A DNA stretch of 64,000 nucleotides from Agapanthus africanus (taxonomy: Eukaryota > Streptophyta > Magnoliopsida > Asparagales > Amaryllidaceae): assembly GCA_030015575.1 (NCBI GenBank), contig CM057338.1, positions 827,258,353 to 827,322,352 of the forward strand. Reading direction: 5' to 3'. The stretch's first letter is position 1. Each line of letters begins with the position of its first letter. Position numbers and translations under genes: made by a program. Under the pieces are notes generated by a model. That model did not search any database. It saw only the letters and a program-made list of their open reading frames with translations, and was not told the origin of the DNA. Positions 32,442-45,085 of the stretch are shown here, piece after piece.

Positions 32442-34536
32442 TGTTGGAGATAGTACCCTCAAAGTCAATTATTGGATCGCAGGTACATGATTGCAATGAT
32501 TGAGGCAGGACCTATACCGATATGACAGTCTTGCTCGAGATGATAGTTTGCTATCTGGTTTGTCTTTATCATCATATACATGCTTTAGTTCACTATTGCA
32601 TGATGATAGAGCCCATAGGATTCTTGCTTGACTACCAGCAGTATGATGGCGATCATATACGTGGGAGCTGGGGTCTGTAAGCACATCCTTGAAGTGTCCC
32701 TAGTCGTAGGAGTTTCGAGACAGGGCATCGATACTCCAGAGTAGACTAGTGTATACAGTCGAGACCCCGACGAGGGGCGGTGGCCGGTCTCACAATCCAT
32801 TGGTGTCAGTTGGATCACCTAAGATGTATACAGGTGCTCATTAGGTTATGAGTACACCGGACAGGACTCGCCGGGAACATGCTAGTTGGTATTATACATA
32901 TCGTCAGATAGCAGTTCCCTGGTGACATGTGTACAGGTTAGTTTGTCGACCTGAGATCATCATTTGTCTCGTGTGAGTTCCCACTGTGCTTAGATTACTA
33001 CCCTACCACTCTTAAAGGAGTTGTGCAAACAGGTTTTAGTTGGGTATAGTCCCGAGCCACATGGAGGCAGTGAGCGGATCGTCGGGGATTCGTCTCTCCC
33101 GGTATTGGGGGTTGATGTCGCACAGTGCACGGGTGGCCATCACTAGAAACCCTCGGCCGAGGTAGTGGAGAATTACTGATTTGGATCGGTAGTTTCTCAG
33201 GTGGTGATGGACTTCATATCGACACGATTTATCGCGTTATCAGGGGTCTGACTTTATCCACCCCCCTAGACTCGATATGCGATACTCTTTAGACGAACGG
33301 ACCGGACTGTATATATATTGTCACTGTCAGGCTCAGTAGGGTTTATAGATGAGTTCGCTCGTCAGCTTCCCTTCTAATCAATACATAGGCAAACCGTTAC
33401 GTACAGCTTGTACCTCTGACGTGCTAGAGGTTATACCCAGTGCCAGTGTGTTGATGAGTCATTAGAGTCCCCCACAGACACTTTCCCAAGTTCGGGCGAA
33501 ACGTTGTAGAGGCCATATGGGTTTATGGCAAGGTTCGGAAAATGCACGTGCGTTTTCGCACGTGTCCATTTTCGGGCAGATAATACTGGTAGGCTTTGGT
33601 TTAAGCCGGAACCCAGTATTATACTGTGTAGATATAATATCTTTGTTTCAGTTGCATTTGTATTCGGTCGTAATACAAATGCGGGTATGTTTATACCATT
33701 ACGGGGTTATCCTGAAATTCGTTTCAGGATCACTTTTGGAAGTTGCCAGTTTCCAGTTTTCTATCAGCCGTATTTAACATTTGGTTAAATACGGATTTAT
33801 CTTTTCTTGAGATAAGTGTGGAAGCTTCTAGAAGAGGTGACTAGGATGGTGACTAGGATGGTGAGGTGGCTTTGTTCATTAATGGTGCATTAATGTGTTG
33901 ATGACTATGTATTATGATTCATCACTTGCATTAATGCATTCATACTAGGTGTATCTTTGACTCATACTTTTCTTTATGTGCTAATGGTCACCCCCCTTCC
34001 TACACTCACCCCCCACCTCCATATAGTGGCCGGCCATGCTTGGTGTGGGATTATGGTTGTTCTTTTGGGAAAAAGACTAGGAATTAGATTCATGGAAATT
34101 TCATAGCCTCATTTCTCATTTCACCCGATTCTAAAAGGCAACTTCATTAACCGTTCGTCCATAGCCTTGGACGTAACGAGACAAAGTGTTCTACTCATTC
34201 TCTACTTCATCTTAGTCGTCTCTTTTAGCAAACTTGACGACCGAGTTGTCTCGGTTCAGAGGCGGGAGCCCGTTTAAAGATCCGTCGATGTGGTGCCATC
34301 TGGACGAGAAGATTGGAGATTCAGGAGATCGGAGCAGCCGCAACAAAGCGTGGGATGATGGTTGAAGACCGAAGGACTCGGATCATTCGGTATAACGTTT
34401 CTACCCACTTTGTAGTTTGTTAGTTTAGCTTTAATGGCAGATCCGGGTTACGGTACACGATAACGCCAGTTTGTAAAAAGTTTTTGTTCCGTATTTGGCG
34501 TCTGTTAGACGGCCGGGGCGCTACCGTGGACTTATA
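32442..34536 (+). repeat. 5' LTR of element H
   Basis: TGTTGGAGATAGT ... GTGGACTTATA; the final CA is TA here but CA in the 3' copy. Alignable with Angela-type LTRs C, D and B. Between 33538 and 33815 is a chain of stem-loops (separate entry). No ORF of note. Confidence 0.93.
33538..33815. repeat. Chain of consecutive stem-loops in the H LTR
   Basis: Perfect or near-perfect inverted repeats follow one another: GAAAATG-CACGTGCG/CGCACGTG-CATTTTC (33538-33573), TAATACTGG/CCCAGTATTA with GGCTT/AAGCC inside (33581-33621), GATATAATATC, GCATTTGTATT/AATACAAATGC (33654-33682), GGTAT/ATACC, ATCCTGAAA-TTCG-TTTCAGGAT (33709-33730), CCGTATTTAAC/GTTAAATACGG (33769-33795), TTATCT/AGATAA (33798-33814). The same chain is at about 41010-41290 in the 3' LTR. 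Confidence 0.9.
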
Positions 34537-34537
34537 G

Positions 34538-34549
34538 TGGTATCAGAGC
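34538..34549 (+). other. Primer-binding site of element H
   Basis: TGGTATCAGAGC one base after the LTR, complementary to the 3' end of plant initiator tRNA-Met, the standard copia primer. Confidence 0.92.
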
Positions 34550-37500
34550 CTCACCATTAAGCTATACTAACTTGTGCTAACACGTTTAAAAGATCGATCG
34601 AACGGAATTTTGAAAATCACATTTTTCAGTATAAAAGTTTCTGTCGATTTTAAACTGGGTCTAAAAATTATTTTGAGCATCACAGAAAAACAAGCAGGCA
34701 TTTTAAAGAATAATAGAGAAAAACGATACACTGAATCGTCCGTACGACCGCGGAACCGCGGCCGTCTTGGCGTTTCAGTTGGTCAGGTTTCTACTGTTTG
34801 TTCTTTGTTGCAAATTGTGGTTTTTGGTATATATCTTTTGGGCCCAGATTTTGTTACTGTACAGCAGATGTTTATAGGGCCCACTTTGGGATATTTTGTC
34901 GATCGAAATTTAAACGTGATAGTTTGCAGTATTTAAATTATATCTCCGACTGGGAATGTCATTTGATCGGTAAACCGCGTCTAATTGCTATAGTTCTTTT
35001 AGACGGGTTTGCGAACGTGACATTCGCGTTGATGTTCTGTGTTGTGCTGTGATGTTGCGGATATGTCGTGGTGGATAGCAGGGTGCAATGATAGTGCAGT
35101 TTGGATTTATTTGTACATTTGATATTGCGGGGTGAGCGTCCAACATGTGGACTGCCGTCACTGTCTGTTTGTATAATATTCTTTTAGGGCACGACCGGGT
35201 CGAGGTCGATGTACCTGTTGTACATATTTTTATTTCTGTACTAGGTTTATCCCGCGAAGGAGTACACGGATAGCCGGGTTCTGGAGGGCAACGGGTCCGT
35301 ATCTCATGGCTTTGAGAGGCAGAGGGACCTCACTCTAGAATTGGCAGACTATTCGCCGCACTCGTAGGGGGTACAGGTTGACCCAAGGAGGGGTGCTCAA
35401 TTTATCGGATTCCATGAAGTGCCGGGTGTTCCATTCACTATGCTGTGGGGGACTACCTCGCTTCAGGTTTTGGCGGGTAACTTGCCGCACCCGTAGGGGT
35501 CTAGGTTTCATTGCACAGGCTATCCACACGACCAGGGGAACGTCGGATTTCAGCAGCGGCTCTGTGAAATCCGGGGATCCCAGATTATATGTATTGTTCT
35601 GTGATGCTTATTACTTTTCTGTAATGTTGCATATTATCACGCCTGGTGCGATTATTGTATATTGGTATATATACTATTAGATGTTGTATATGTTTTACAC
35701 CCGCGCTAGTCCAGCTCCCGCTCTGTCGTTAGTTAAGTAACCTAACGGGTGATGACGGGACCCAGTGGCGAATGCGGATGGCATATACGTACATTTTATT
35801 TTCGTTCTTTTCTGGTGTGTTTGATTGATGAGAATGCATTGATTCTTATCAATGCAAGGATAAAACAAACCTATATTTGATGTTGTTGGAACAAATTTTA
35901 AAAGGTGTTATTACAAAGATATTTCCTTTTGTTTTGCATAGCGGTATTCAGTTGGAATATCCTGCACCTCATTCCACGAGGCAAGGGCCGAGATCCCTTC
36001 ACCGGGAGTGACCCCTTGGGCAGAAGTTTACGTCAGGGTAATAACTTCAATATAGTCGATTACAAGTTGCTTTGCATCGCGGTATTCAGTTGGAATATCC
36101 TGCACCTCATTCCACGAGGAAAGAGCCGAGATCCCTTCACCGGGAGTGACCTCTTTAGCAAAGGTTTTTCGCTACTATATTTTATAAAAGCTATCAGGTT
36201 CCTTCAACGAGATCAAGTTCATTACGTTAAAGGTTTTTCGCCAAAAACCAGCCGTAGCCCTCCGTCATTTCTTTTGGGTATTCAGTAGTATTCAAGCTAT
36301 GTTTGTTTGGCCAAAGTCAAGGCATAGTGTTTGGTAGTTGCTGGGTATTCATCTGTTGCGTAGATAGATGCGTTGGTTTGGGACAGTCGTTCTGCCTTGT
36401 TGGCCAAAGTCAAGGGCATGTGCGGGTGGGTTCAAATTAACCTGGACAATGACGGGTAGAACTTGGCATGTGACTTATGATGGGTTGGCCAAAGTCACGA
36501 TCATAAGAGCATGGGGCAAAAATCACATCGGGAGTTTCAAACATACAGGAAACTTGCCAGATATGTGCATACCTTCTAGAGTGTGATAACTTGAGTGGCT
36601 TCCATCAAGTTATCATGCGATGATAGTTGGATCCCGATTCTCACTGATGTGTTGGTTTACTCTTCGGGTAATCCCGACTAATTCTTCTTTCAGGTTTGGA
36701 GGAGAATTTGATATTACAGTGGGAGGTTTCCTGATTAGATAAAGTGATAACCATTCTGATCTAGGTTAGAGTGCACGCAGAGTGTTTCTTTTCTCTCTCT
36801 CTCTCTTTGGCAGCGACCATTGACCGACCCTAGACTTTGACTCAGTGACCAAGTTGACTGAACCTTCTTAAAATACTGGCTTTTGGATTGTCTAAAGTTG
36901 CATAAGTCATTGCCGCTCCTTCTTTTACCCTTTGCATTTCTCAGAACACCCTGTATTACTATGGACATCCACTTCCATTGGATAGATCCATCGTATGGTT
37001 AGATACGAACTCGAAGGAACTACTTCGAGGATGGATCCAGGTTCAGGAGAAATTGAATATGGTATTATTCAGTTGTCTTTTATTATCACCTTCTCTCAGG
37101 TTGCGAGAGCTCCTAGGATTAGGAGAGCACACCTATTACGCTTATTGGATAGTCTAAATTCCAAACCATAGGCTGGTGCCGAAAGGTAGGGAATGAAGAA
37201 AACCAATTAGCCTAAGTAAGGTGTACAGAAGGTAATAACTAAAGACAAAATAAAGGGATTGGAAAGAGGGCAAAGTAAATTACGACTGTTATCATTCACG
37301 ACCAAACCACGTACTTCATCGCCACTCCTATTTCACCTTTAATAGAATAAGGTATTATTCAGTTATCTTTTATCATCACCTTCTCTCAAGTTGCGAGTAC
37401 TCCTAGGATTAGGAGGGTACACCTGTTATGCTTACTGGATAGTCTTCTTCCAAACCATAGGCTGGTGCCGAACGGTAGGGAAGGAAGAAAACCACTTAGC

Positions 37501-38790
37501 CTAACGATGGTGTACAGAAGGTAATGAATAAAGACAAATAAAGGGATTTGGAGAGATGGCAAAGAAATATACGGTTATAGTCATGAATTGGTTTATGAAA
37601 GAGGCATTACTATGAATACCAGAATACCCCTATGAAAAATTTTAATGTTTCAGTGCATTGTTAAAAGAAAACCGATTTCCCAATTAGATAGTTACACCGG
37701 GGTATGTATTTACCAGGTATGATTCTCACATCTGTATGGTTTTACAGATGATGAGTGGGAGTAAGTTATTGGGAATTAGGTGATCATCCTCATTATATCG
37801 GAATTCGTTGTAATTGGTGATATTTGAGGAAATCGCCTGGGTACAGTTTTCAACCTACGACACACAGGTTTTGAGTTATTCAACTTAGCGGACTTATACA
37901 GAGTATTGTATGTTGTCCAGTGTCCGTAAGGACAAAGGGGTTGGTCATCGTACTATGTTCTATTTACTTATGACTTCTCTAGTTTTTAAACAAGTGTTTC
38001 GTAGAAATACAATGTCTAAGTTTTGAGAAGTTGTGGGTATAAGAATAAAGTAGAGAACCAGGTATCACATGTATCGGGATTCTTCAAAGAGATTGAAGAT
38101 GTAGATTCTTGTGATTGGTATTCAGATGATAGTAATGGTTTTGATAAACTTTTTTCTCTTTCAGGTTACTCATAATTGGATGGATTCCTAAGTTGAATAA
38201 TGCTGATTAGCCTCTCTCCTTTAAGTTGATATGCAATGGAGACAGCTGCATGGTTTGAATATGGTTCCAATTAAATTAGTGCCTCTATTTCTATATTGTA
38301 TATAGAATGGTTCATATCTTAACGATGTTAGGATACGGGGAGTTGTCCAGCTTATGCTTAAAACCAGACACTGGATAACTCGAGGCACGTTTCTGTAATG
38401 GCAGTTTGTGGGTTGACCCTGGCTTCGACGAGGGTTGATATTCTACCATCTGATAGATCAATAGTGATATTGTTCTTGACTCGCCACAGTTTTTTTGGAT
38501 TTTTTCAGAAAACAGTAGTGGGAGTATGGTAGAACTGGAAGTCATTCCAGAACCGCAAACGATTACGGAAAATTTAATAGGACCTATATATTCAATCAAG
38601 TTTGACATTCCATTAGCCACTCCGCAGACATGGTGGGTAACCTCAGACACCCGAGAGGTACTCCGGTAGCCTCAAGGACGGTGACAGGGAGGTTCTTGTT
38701 TACCCAGACTTGACACTATGGTTGTTCCAGACTATGAGACCCGGCAGGAGGATAAGTATAGCGTCGTTTTAGAAGTGTACGTATAAATTA
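34550..38790. other. Non-coding interior of element H
   Basis: No recognisable gag, protease or integrase. It holds two duplications: 35935-36035 and 36065-36165 (TTCAGTTGGAATATCCTGCA and following), and 37060-37240 with 37348-37545 (TTGCGAG... TCCTAGGATTAGGAG and CAAACCATAGGCTGGTGCCG). A TC-run lies at 36790-36808. I see no coding signal on either strand. Confidence 0.7.
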
Positions 38791-39895
38791 TTCTGCCAGA
38801 GGGTTGCCGTAGTCAGTGGGAGCAGCGGAAGCATAGTGGGCAAGTAGCTTATGTCTATTTATAGACTTGAGCAGATATAGAGGAGATAGATCATCTATTT
38901 TGATGTGACAGTCATGGGATTGACTTCATCAGAATAGGGGATGGATCTGTTAAGAAGGTAGTAGGGTGTGATGTCATGGTATTTGGATGACATACACAGA
39001 GTAGGAAGTAAAATTCCTATACTACGATCGGTTGTACTGTGGTCGCCACACAGTTGTTTCTCCAGACAGGACATGGATATAATATCAGACATTCTGGTTT
39101 CTAGATCTATGGTTTTAGATCTGGATTTGGGTAGTTTCCCAATGTGGGTACTGTGACAGTATTCTAATAGTTTTTAGAATAGATGACTCCTGGCATGGTG
39201 GTGTACCTGCAGGTGATGGAGTCACCCTCTCTAAAGGTGTCTTACAGACTAAAAGGGAGAGGGATGTGCATGATTGGCAGATCACTTGCTTAGGCAATTG
39301 AGTCAATCGTGAGATGTTAAGTACCACACCAGATGTTTTTGCACTAAGTGCAATAAGTTTATATTAATCCAATCCTGAAGAAACATAAGGAAGCAGTTTT
39401 AGAACATAAGTGCATGTTCTACGGAATTGATGACGGCAGCCTCCTTCGGGAGACGGTTATCATTCCAGGCTTCAAAGGTGACATGGATGACAAAGTAATT
39501 GTCAGAGTTATAGTTTTCCCTATGATGAGGGACAGTATTATGGACAGGTGGTCCAAGAGGATACTGTGGGAGGCATGGTGTTGGATACTGATTAGGTTCA
39601 GTTATCGATACAGTCTAAGAAGTTTGGATTTGGAGTTCATTTATGAACTAGGTCCCATCAGATATCCAGATATATTCTAAGACAGGTATTACTCGATTCG
39701 GGAGATGGCTTTCTCCGCGAACTTGAGATTAAGAGAGACATAGAAAAAGAAACATCAGGGTGGATCCACTCACTGAGGCTATTTCTCGAACACAAGAGTT
39801 TTACAAACTAGCTTTGTGAAACTGATTAGTAGAGGAGTTGGATGTTCGGTATCACACGGGCTGTGAGTATGCGACATCGCAATAATTAGCCTTAA
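38791..39895 (+). pseudogene. Remnant copia RT/RNase H in element H
   Basis: Nucleotides from about 38815 (AGTGGGAGCAGCGGAAGC) align by eye with the RT of copia B: a TATTTTGATGT... and GACTTCATCAGAAT block, then a TATTTGGATGACATAC block equivalent to the YVDD active site. Near 39630 FIYELG matches FITELG of B, and near 39770 VDPLTEAISRT matches the end of copia RNase H. Many stops and frame changes. It is a dead remnant, far more decayed than the LTRs. Confidence 0.75.
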
Positions 39896-39899
39896 GTGC

Positions 39900-39910
39900 A
39901 AGTGGGAGAT
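39900..39910 (+). other. Polypurine tract of element H
   Basis: AAGTGGGAGAT-type sequence directly before the 3' LTR start TGTTGGAG, the usual copia plus-strand primer site. Confidence 0.9.
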
Positions 39911-42006
39911 TGTTGGAGATAGTGCCCTCAAAGTCAATTATTGGATCGCAGGTACGTGATTGCAATGATTGAGGCAGGACCTATACCGATATGACAGTCT
40001 TGCTCGAGATGATAGTTTGCTATCTGGTTTGTCTTTATCATCGTATACATGCTTTAGTTCACTATTGCATGATGATAGAGCCCATAGGATTCTTGCTTGA
40101 CTACCAGCAGTATGATGGCGATCATATACGTGGGAGCTGGGGTCTGTAAGCACATCCTTGAAGTGTCCCTAGTCGTAGGAGTTTCGAGACAGGGCATCGA
40201 TACTCCAGAGTAGACTAGTGTATACAGTCGAGACCCCGACGAGGGACGGTGGCCGGTCTCACAAGCCATTGGTTTCAGTTGCATCACCTAAGATGTATAC
40301 AGGTGCTCATTAGTTTATGAGTACACCGGACAGGACTCGCCGGGAACATGCTAGTTGGTATTATACATATCGTCAGATAGCAGTTCCCTGGTGACATGTG
40401 TACAGGTTAGTTTGTCGACCTGAGATCATCATTTGTCTCGTGTGAGTTCCCACTGTGCTTAGATTACTACCCTACCATGCTCAAAGGAGTTGTGCAAACA
40501 GGTTTTAGTTGGGTATAGTCCCGAGCCACATGGAGGCAGTGAGCGGATCGTCGGGGATTCGTCTCTCTCGGTATTGGGGGTTGATGTCGCACAGTGCACG
40601 GGTGACCATCACTAGAAACCCTCGGCCGAGATAGTGGAGAATTACTGATTTGGATCAGTAGTTTCTCAGGTGGTGATGGGCTTCATACCGACACGATTTA
40701 TCGCGTTATTAGGGGTCTGACTTTATCCACCCCCCTAGACTCGATATGCGATACTCTTTAGACGAACGGACCGGACTGTATATATATTGTCACTGTCAGG
40801 CTCAGTAGGGTTTATAGATGAGTTCGCTCGTCAGCTTCGCTTCCAATCAATACATAGGCAAACCGTTACGTACAGCTTGTACCTCTGACGTGCTAGAGGT
40901 TATACCCAGTGCCAGTGTGTTGATGAGTCATTAGAGTCCCCCACAGACACTTTCCCAAGTTCGGGCGAAACGTTGTAGAGGCCATATGGGTTTTTGGCAA
41001 GGTTCGGAAAATGCACGTGCGTTTTCGCACGTGTCCATTTTCGGGCAGATAATACTGGTAGGCTTTGGTTTAAGCCGAAACCCAGTATTATACTGTGTAG
41101 ATATAATATCTTTGTCTCAGTTGCATTTGTATTCGGTCGTAATACAAATGCGGGTATGTTTATACCATTACGGGGTTATCCTGAAATTCGTTTCAGGATC
41201 ACTTTTGGAAGTTGCCAGTTTCCAGTTTTCTATCAGCCGTATTTAACATTTGGTTAAATACGGATTTATCTTTTCTTGAGATAAGTGTGGAAGCTTCTAG
41301 AAGAGGTGACTAGGATGGTGACTAGGATGGTGAGGTGGCTTTGTTCATTAATAGTGCATTAATGTGTTGATGACTATGTATTATGATTCATCACTTGCAT
41401 TAATGCATTCATACTAGGTGTATCTTTGACTCATGCTTTTCTTTATGTGCTAATGGTCACCTCCCCTCCTACACTCACCCCCCCACCTCCATATAGTGGC
41501 TGGCCATGCTTGGTGTGGGATTATGGTTGTTCTTTTGGGAAAAAGACTAGGAATTAGATTCATGGAAATTTCATAGCCTCATTTCTCATTTCACCCGATT
41601 CCAAAAGGCAACTTCATTAACCGTTCGTCCATAGCCTTGGACGTAACGAGACAAAGTGTTCTACTCATTCTCTACTTCATCTTGGTCGTCTCTTTTAGCA
41701 AACTTGACGACCGAGTTGCCTCGGTTCAGAGGCGGGAGCCCGTTTAAAGATCCGTCGACGTGGTGCCACCTGGACGAGAAGATTGGAGATTCAGGAGATC
41801 GGAGCAGCCGCAACAAAGCGTAGGATGATGGTTGAAGACCGAAGGACTCAGATCATTCGGTATAACGTTTCTACCCACTTTGTAGTTTGTTAGTTTAGCT
41901 TTAATGGCAGATCCGGGTTACGGTACACGATAGCGCCAGTTTGTAAAAAGTTTTTGTTCCACATTTGGCATCTGTTAGACGGCCGGGGCGCTACCGTGGA
42001 CTTACA
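39911..42006 (+). repeat. 3' LTR of element H
   Basis: TGTTGGAGATAGTGCC ... GTGGACTTACA. It matches 32442-34536 nearly base for base. Differences seen are mostly transitions such as A/G at the 14th base and C/T at the last-but-one base. Confidence 0.95.
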
Positions 42007-42340
42007 GCTATGACCCCGTGGGAAGCATCCAGAGCAAATTCCTGGTCACGTGGAACGCGGCTTATGTCAATCCTGACCCCATGGGAAACGTCCAGAGCGG
42101 ATCCTGGTCCTCGCAGAATACAGCTATGACCCCGTGGGAAGCATCTAAAGCGGAGCCTGGTCCTCGCAGAACACGGCTATGACCCCATGGGAAGCATCCA
42201 AAGCAAATTCCTGGTTACGCGAAACGCGGCTTAAGTCAATCCTGACCCCGTGGGAAACGTCCAGAGCGGAGCCTAGTCCTCGCAAAACACGGCTATGACC
42301 CCGTGGGAAGCATCCAGAGCAACTCCTGACTCCGTGAAAT
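42007..42340. repeat. Tandem array of element F (right part, after H)
   Basis: The same modules as 30961-32441 resume after the TSD: GCTATGACCCCGTGGGAAGC and GGAACGCGGCTTATGTCAAT, about three more units, ending near CTCCTGACTCCGTGAAAT. Confidence 0.92.
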
Positions 42341-42781
42341 TTGGATAATGGTAATCTCACCCATCACTTATGGGTCCTCACGACCCGTAAGGGAGCAAAC
42401 TTTCTTGTGAGATCCTTACGACTTTCAAGAGAAAACACACTTAGGAATTCTCACGATTCTTAAGGAGAAATTACACCTACGGGATCCTCTCGACCTGTAG
42501 GGAGAAAATTCTTTATGAGACCCTCACGGCTCATAAAGTTAAAAAGTCTTAGGAGGCAGATCTTAACCCTGAATCCTAAGCCATCGTTGTCCTGCAAAGA
42601 AATCGAAATAGACTATCCGCAGAATACACTTACTAAAAAGGACACACCATCATAAAGCAAAATATGTCTTTTATTCATGAATCAAAATGAATACAAAGTA
42701 CAGTTTTTAAAAGAATAAAAGAAAATATACTCTCATTCAGGAGTATTTACAAAAGAAGAAAAAATATATATATACAATTCT
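42341..42781. other. Hairpin repeats and 3' flank of the antisense gene, element F
   Basis: 42365-42560 repeats the 40-45 bp hairpin units of 29780-30300. 42600-42780 is AT-rich and would be the 3' UTR of the antisense gene. No other signal. Confidence 0.6.
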
Positions 42782-44346
42782 TCAAGCCGGCGGACGATTC
42801 AGTAGATTTGCCAATTCACCCCTTTTCCGCTGGGCCTCGGCTTCATGATTTAGTATCGTCAAAAGACGGGCCTCCGCTTGAGCCTGTTGGGCCTGGTATG
42901 AGGCAAGCCGACCATCAAGCTCTTTTTCAGTAACCTTATGGGCTTCGACCATTTTACGAGTAAAAACGGCGGCCTTATCAATGGCCACCACCTTCTTGAT
43001 AGCCTCTTGAAGCACTCGCCAAAGTTCATATGCTTTAGTGGTCTTAGCCGTAAGGTTGGCTTGAAGCTCGAGCCCTGAAGGCTCCAAACCGTGTAGCTAA
43101 TCGGTCCTTAGCGCTTTGGAAGCCAGCTCCCTCTCCGAAAACTTGCGGCTGAGCCTTTTCTCGCATGATATCATGTTCACGGCACACCGCTCAATCAGCC
43201 CCCGTAAGCTCACATTTTCGGCCACAACCTCCGAAAGAAGGCGTGTACATTCAAGAACATGCAAGCAAGCCTCCACCTGCCGACAAAACTCAACCCAGAC
43301 TTGCACCAATGTTTCATTATGGTAGGTGGCAAGAAAGGGAAGAGAGCCGTTAGCTTCAGCGGCAAACGCTTCGGTCATGATCGGACTGCCAGCAGGAAGG
43401 TCCTCAATTAGGGATGACAGGGAGTGGAGACTTAGCTTTGCCGTCCGTTCCGAGGCACGTAGAGCATAGGGGCCGGGTGGCATGACGATGCGAGACTCCA
43501 GCGTGGTTAAAACTGGCAAAGCTGTTCAGATTTATAAACAGTCAGTGAAACTTATAGGCAAAGAACAAATGGAAAGACGTTGAGACTCTACTTACCCACA
43601 GTCATGCAAGAGGGGTCTGAAGGCTCCCCAGGCCCGTCAAGAATTTCAACCTCGTCATCAACTTCCAGAACTGTAGAAGACATCAATGTCATTATATGAA
43701 ATAATAATAACACGATGAGAAGAAGGAAAAAGACACTGACCTTGCCCGGAAGAAAGGATGATGCGTTGAGGAAATATCGCCTGCGGAGCGGCCATCTCCA
43801 ACAGGCACTGAAAAGACTTCCTGGGAGACAGATTGGCAATAGACGTCGCCAATCCACGCAATTCTGAAAAGACAGAAGGGTTCAGATAATGGAGAGATCA
43901 TTAGTGTAAAATATAGAAGGCTACCTTCGATGCTTCTCCCATTATGGGCTGGAGGGATAGTAGCTTCAGCGGCCTCCTCCGTGCCCCCAGGCATATTATC
44001 CGGGACGCGGGCCAATGTAACGACTTCCGAGCAAGGAGCGGTGGACGCCACTGCAGGCTCCAGCGGAAGGACGGTAGCCTCGACTACCTGTCCCCTAAGC
44101 TCCGGGCTGCCCCCAGAAAGATCCATCGGATCAGCGACCAACAAAGATGTCTCTCCCGGGGGAGCAAGTGCTTGGGAAACAGGAGTCACCAAGGGAGGCT
44201 CCATTACAGGAGTAGCGGTTGCATCGACCCCCTCCACACTGACTAGTGTTTCATTAGGGATACTAACGGAGTCTACAGTCAAAGCATGACTCGAATTCAG
44301 ATTCTCCGCCATCGCCGAAGTCCCTGCAATGTTGGCACGAAAATAA

Positions 44347-44396
<50 letters not shown>
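44347..44396. repeat. (TA)n microsatellite in an intron of the F antisense gene
   Basis: About 24 TA units, between the exon end at 44440 and the acceptor at 44324. Confidence 0.95.
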
Positions 44397-44398
<2 letters not shown>

Positions 44399-45085
44399 AC
44401 GAGCAATACAAAATATTACAAGGAAATACATGAACATACCGATGCGCAAGGGAGCCTATAATATGGCTTGTTCAAGCCGACGCTCCTTCCTGAGGGGATA
44501 TGCTCGCCGAGGTTCGAGAGTAGACTCATGGCCACCGGTCCACAATGAAAGTGCGTCCTCAGCGTCGGCCGAAACAGCCTACTTAAGGGCCCTCTCACCC
44601 CATTCTTCTAAAAGGCCTATGAATAGCTGTCGTATCGATGGAGGGTCTTCATAAAAAAATGACGGCAGGGTAAGGCCTCTTTGGGATCCTTACGTTCTCG
44701 GATTCGTCTTGCGAACGTTTTATAGCCTCAGCCAATTGTGCGGCTTCCTAGGCAGATGAACCCGGGAAAAGTAGACCACCATCCGATTCTTACATGGCTA
44801 GTGGTTCATCTTGAAGAATAGGCTCAGACTCTATTAAAGAATCGAGCAGATTGGTAACCGTCTTCCTCCGCCTCTTGGGCCCAGAACTAACCGCCGAAGA
44901 TGATCGTTTCCTTCCCCGTGAAGCTTTGGTACGGCATTGACCCACTTCGCCTTCGATGTCCTCGCTCGGCGGTGCTACCGATGACGACACGGCCATTGTT
45001 GACGCCGCGGCCGATGACACTGCTATTGGCGCCCTATTAGCCCTCGATTGAGCCCTAGTACGCAGTGGCATACCAGCTGTGGGAG

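Larger units (their letters stand above)
32442..42006 (+). mobile_element. Non-autonomous Angela-type copia element H, 9.6 kb
   Basis: Complete LTR element with 2095-bp and 2096-bp LTRs, TSD GCTAT, a primer-binding site TGGTATCAGAGC directly after the 5' LTR and a GTGGGAGAT polypurine tract before the 3' LTR. The LTRs are nearly identical by eye (few substitutions per hundred bases), so insertion was recent. The 5.4 kb interior has no long ORF. Its last 1.1 kb aligns with copia pol but is full of stops and substitutions. It must have been moved by proteins of a relative. Confidence 0.92.

Noticed and set aside
38312-38650. Minus-strand ORF of 112 codons in element H
   Set aside because: No recognisable motif, and copia similarity just downstream is on the plus strand.
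44747-44793. A possible intron GTAAGA ... CCTAG in the F antisense gene
   Set aside because: Its phase does not fit, and reading straight through aligns with the E protein if the TAA and TAG are taken as decayed Gln codons.
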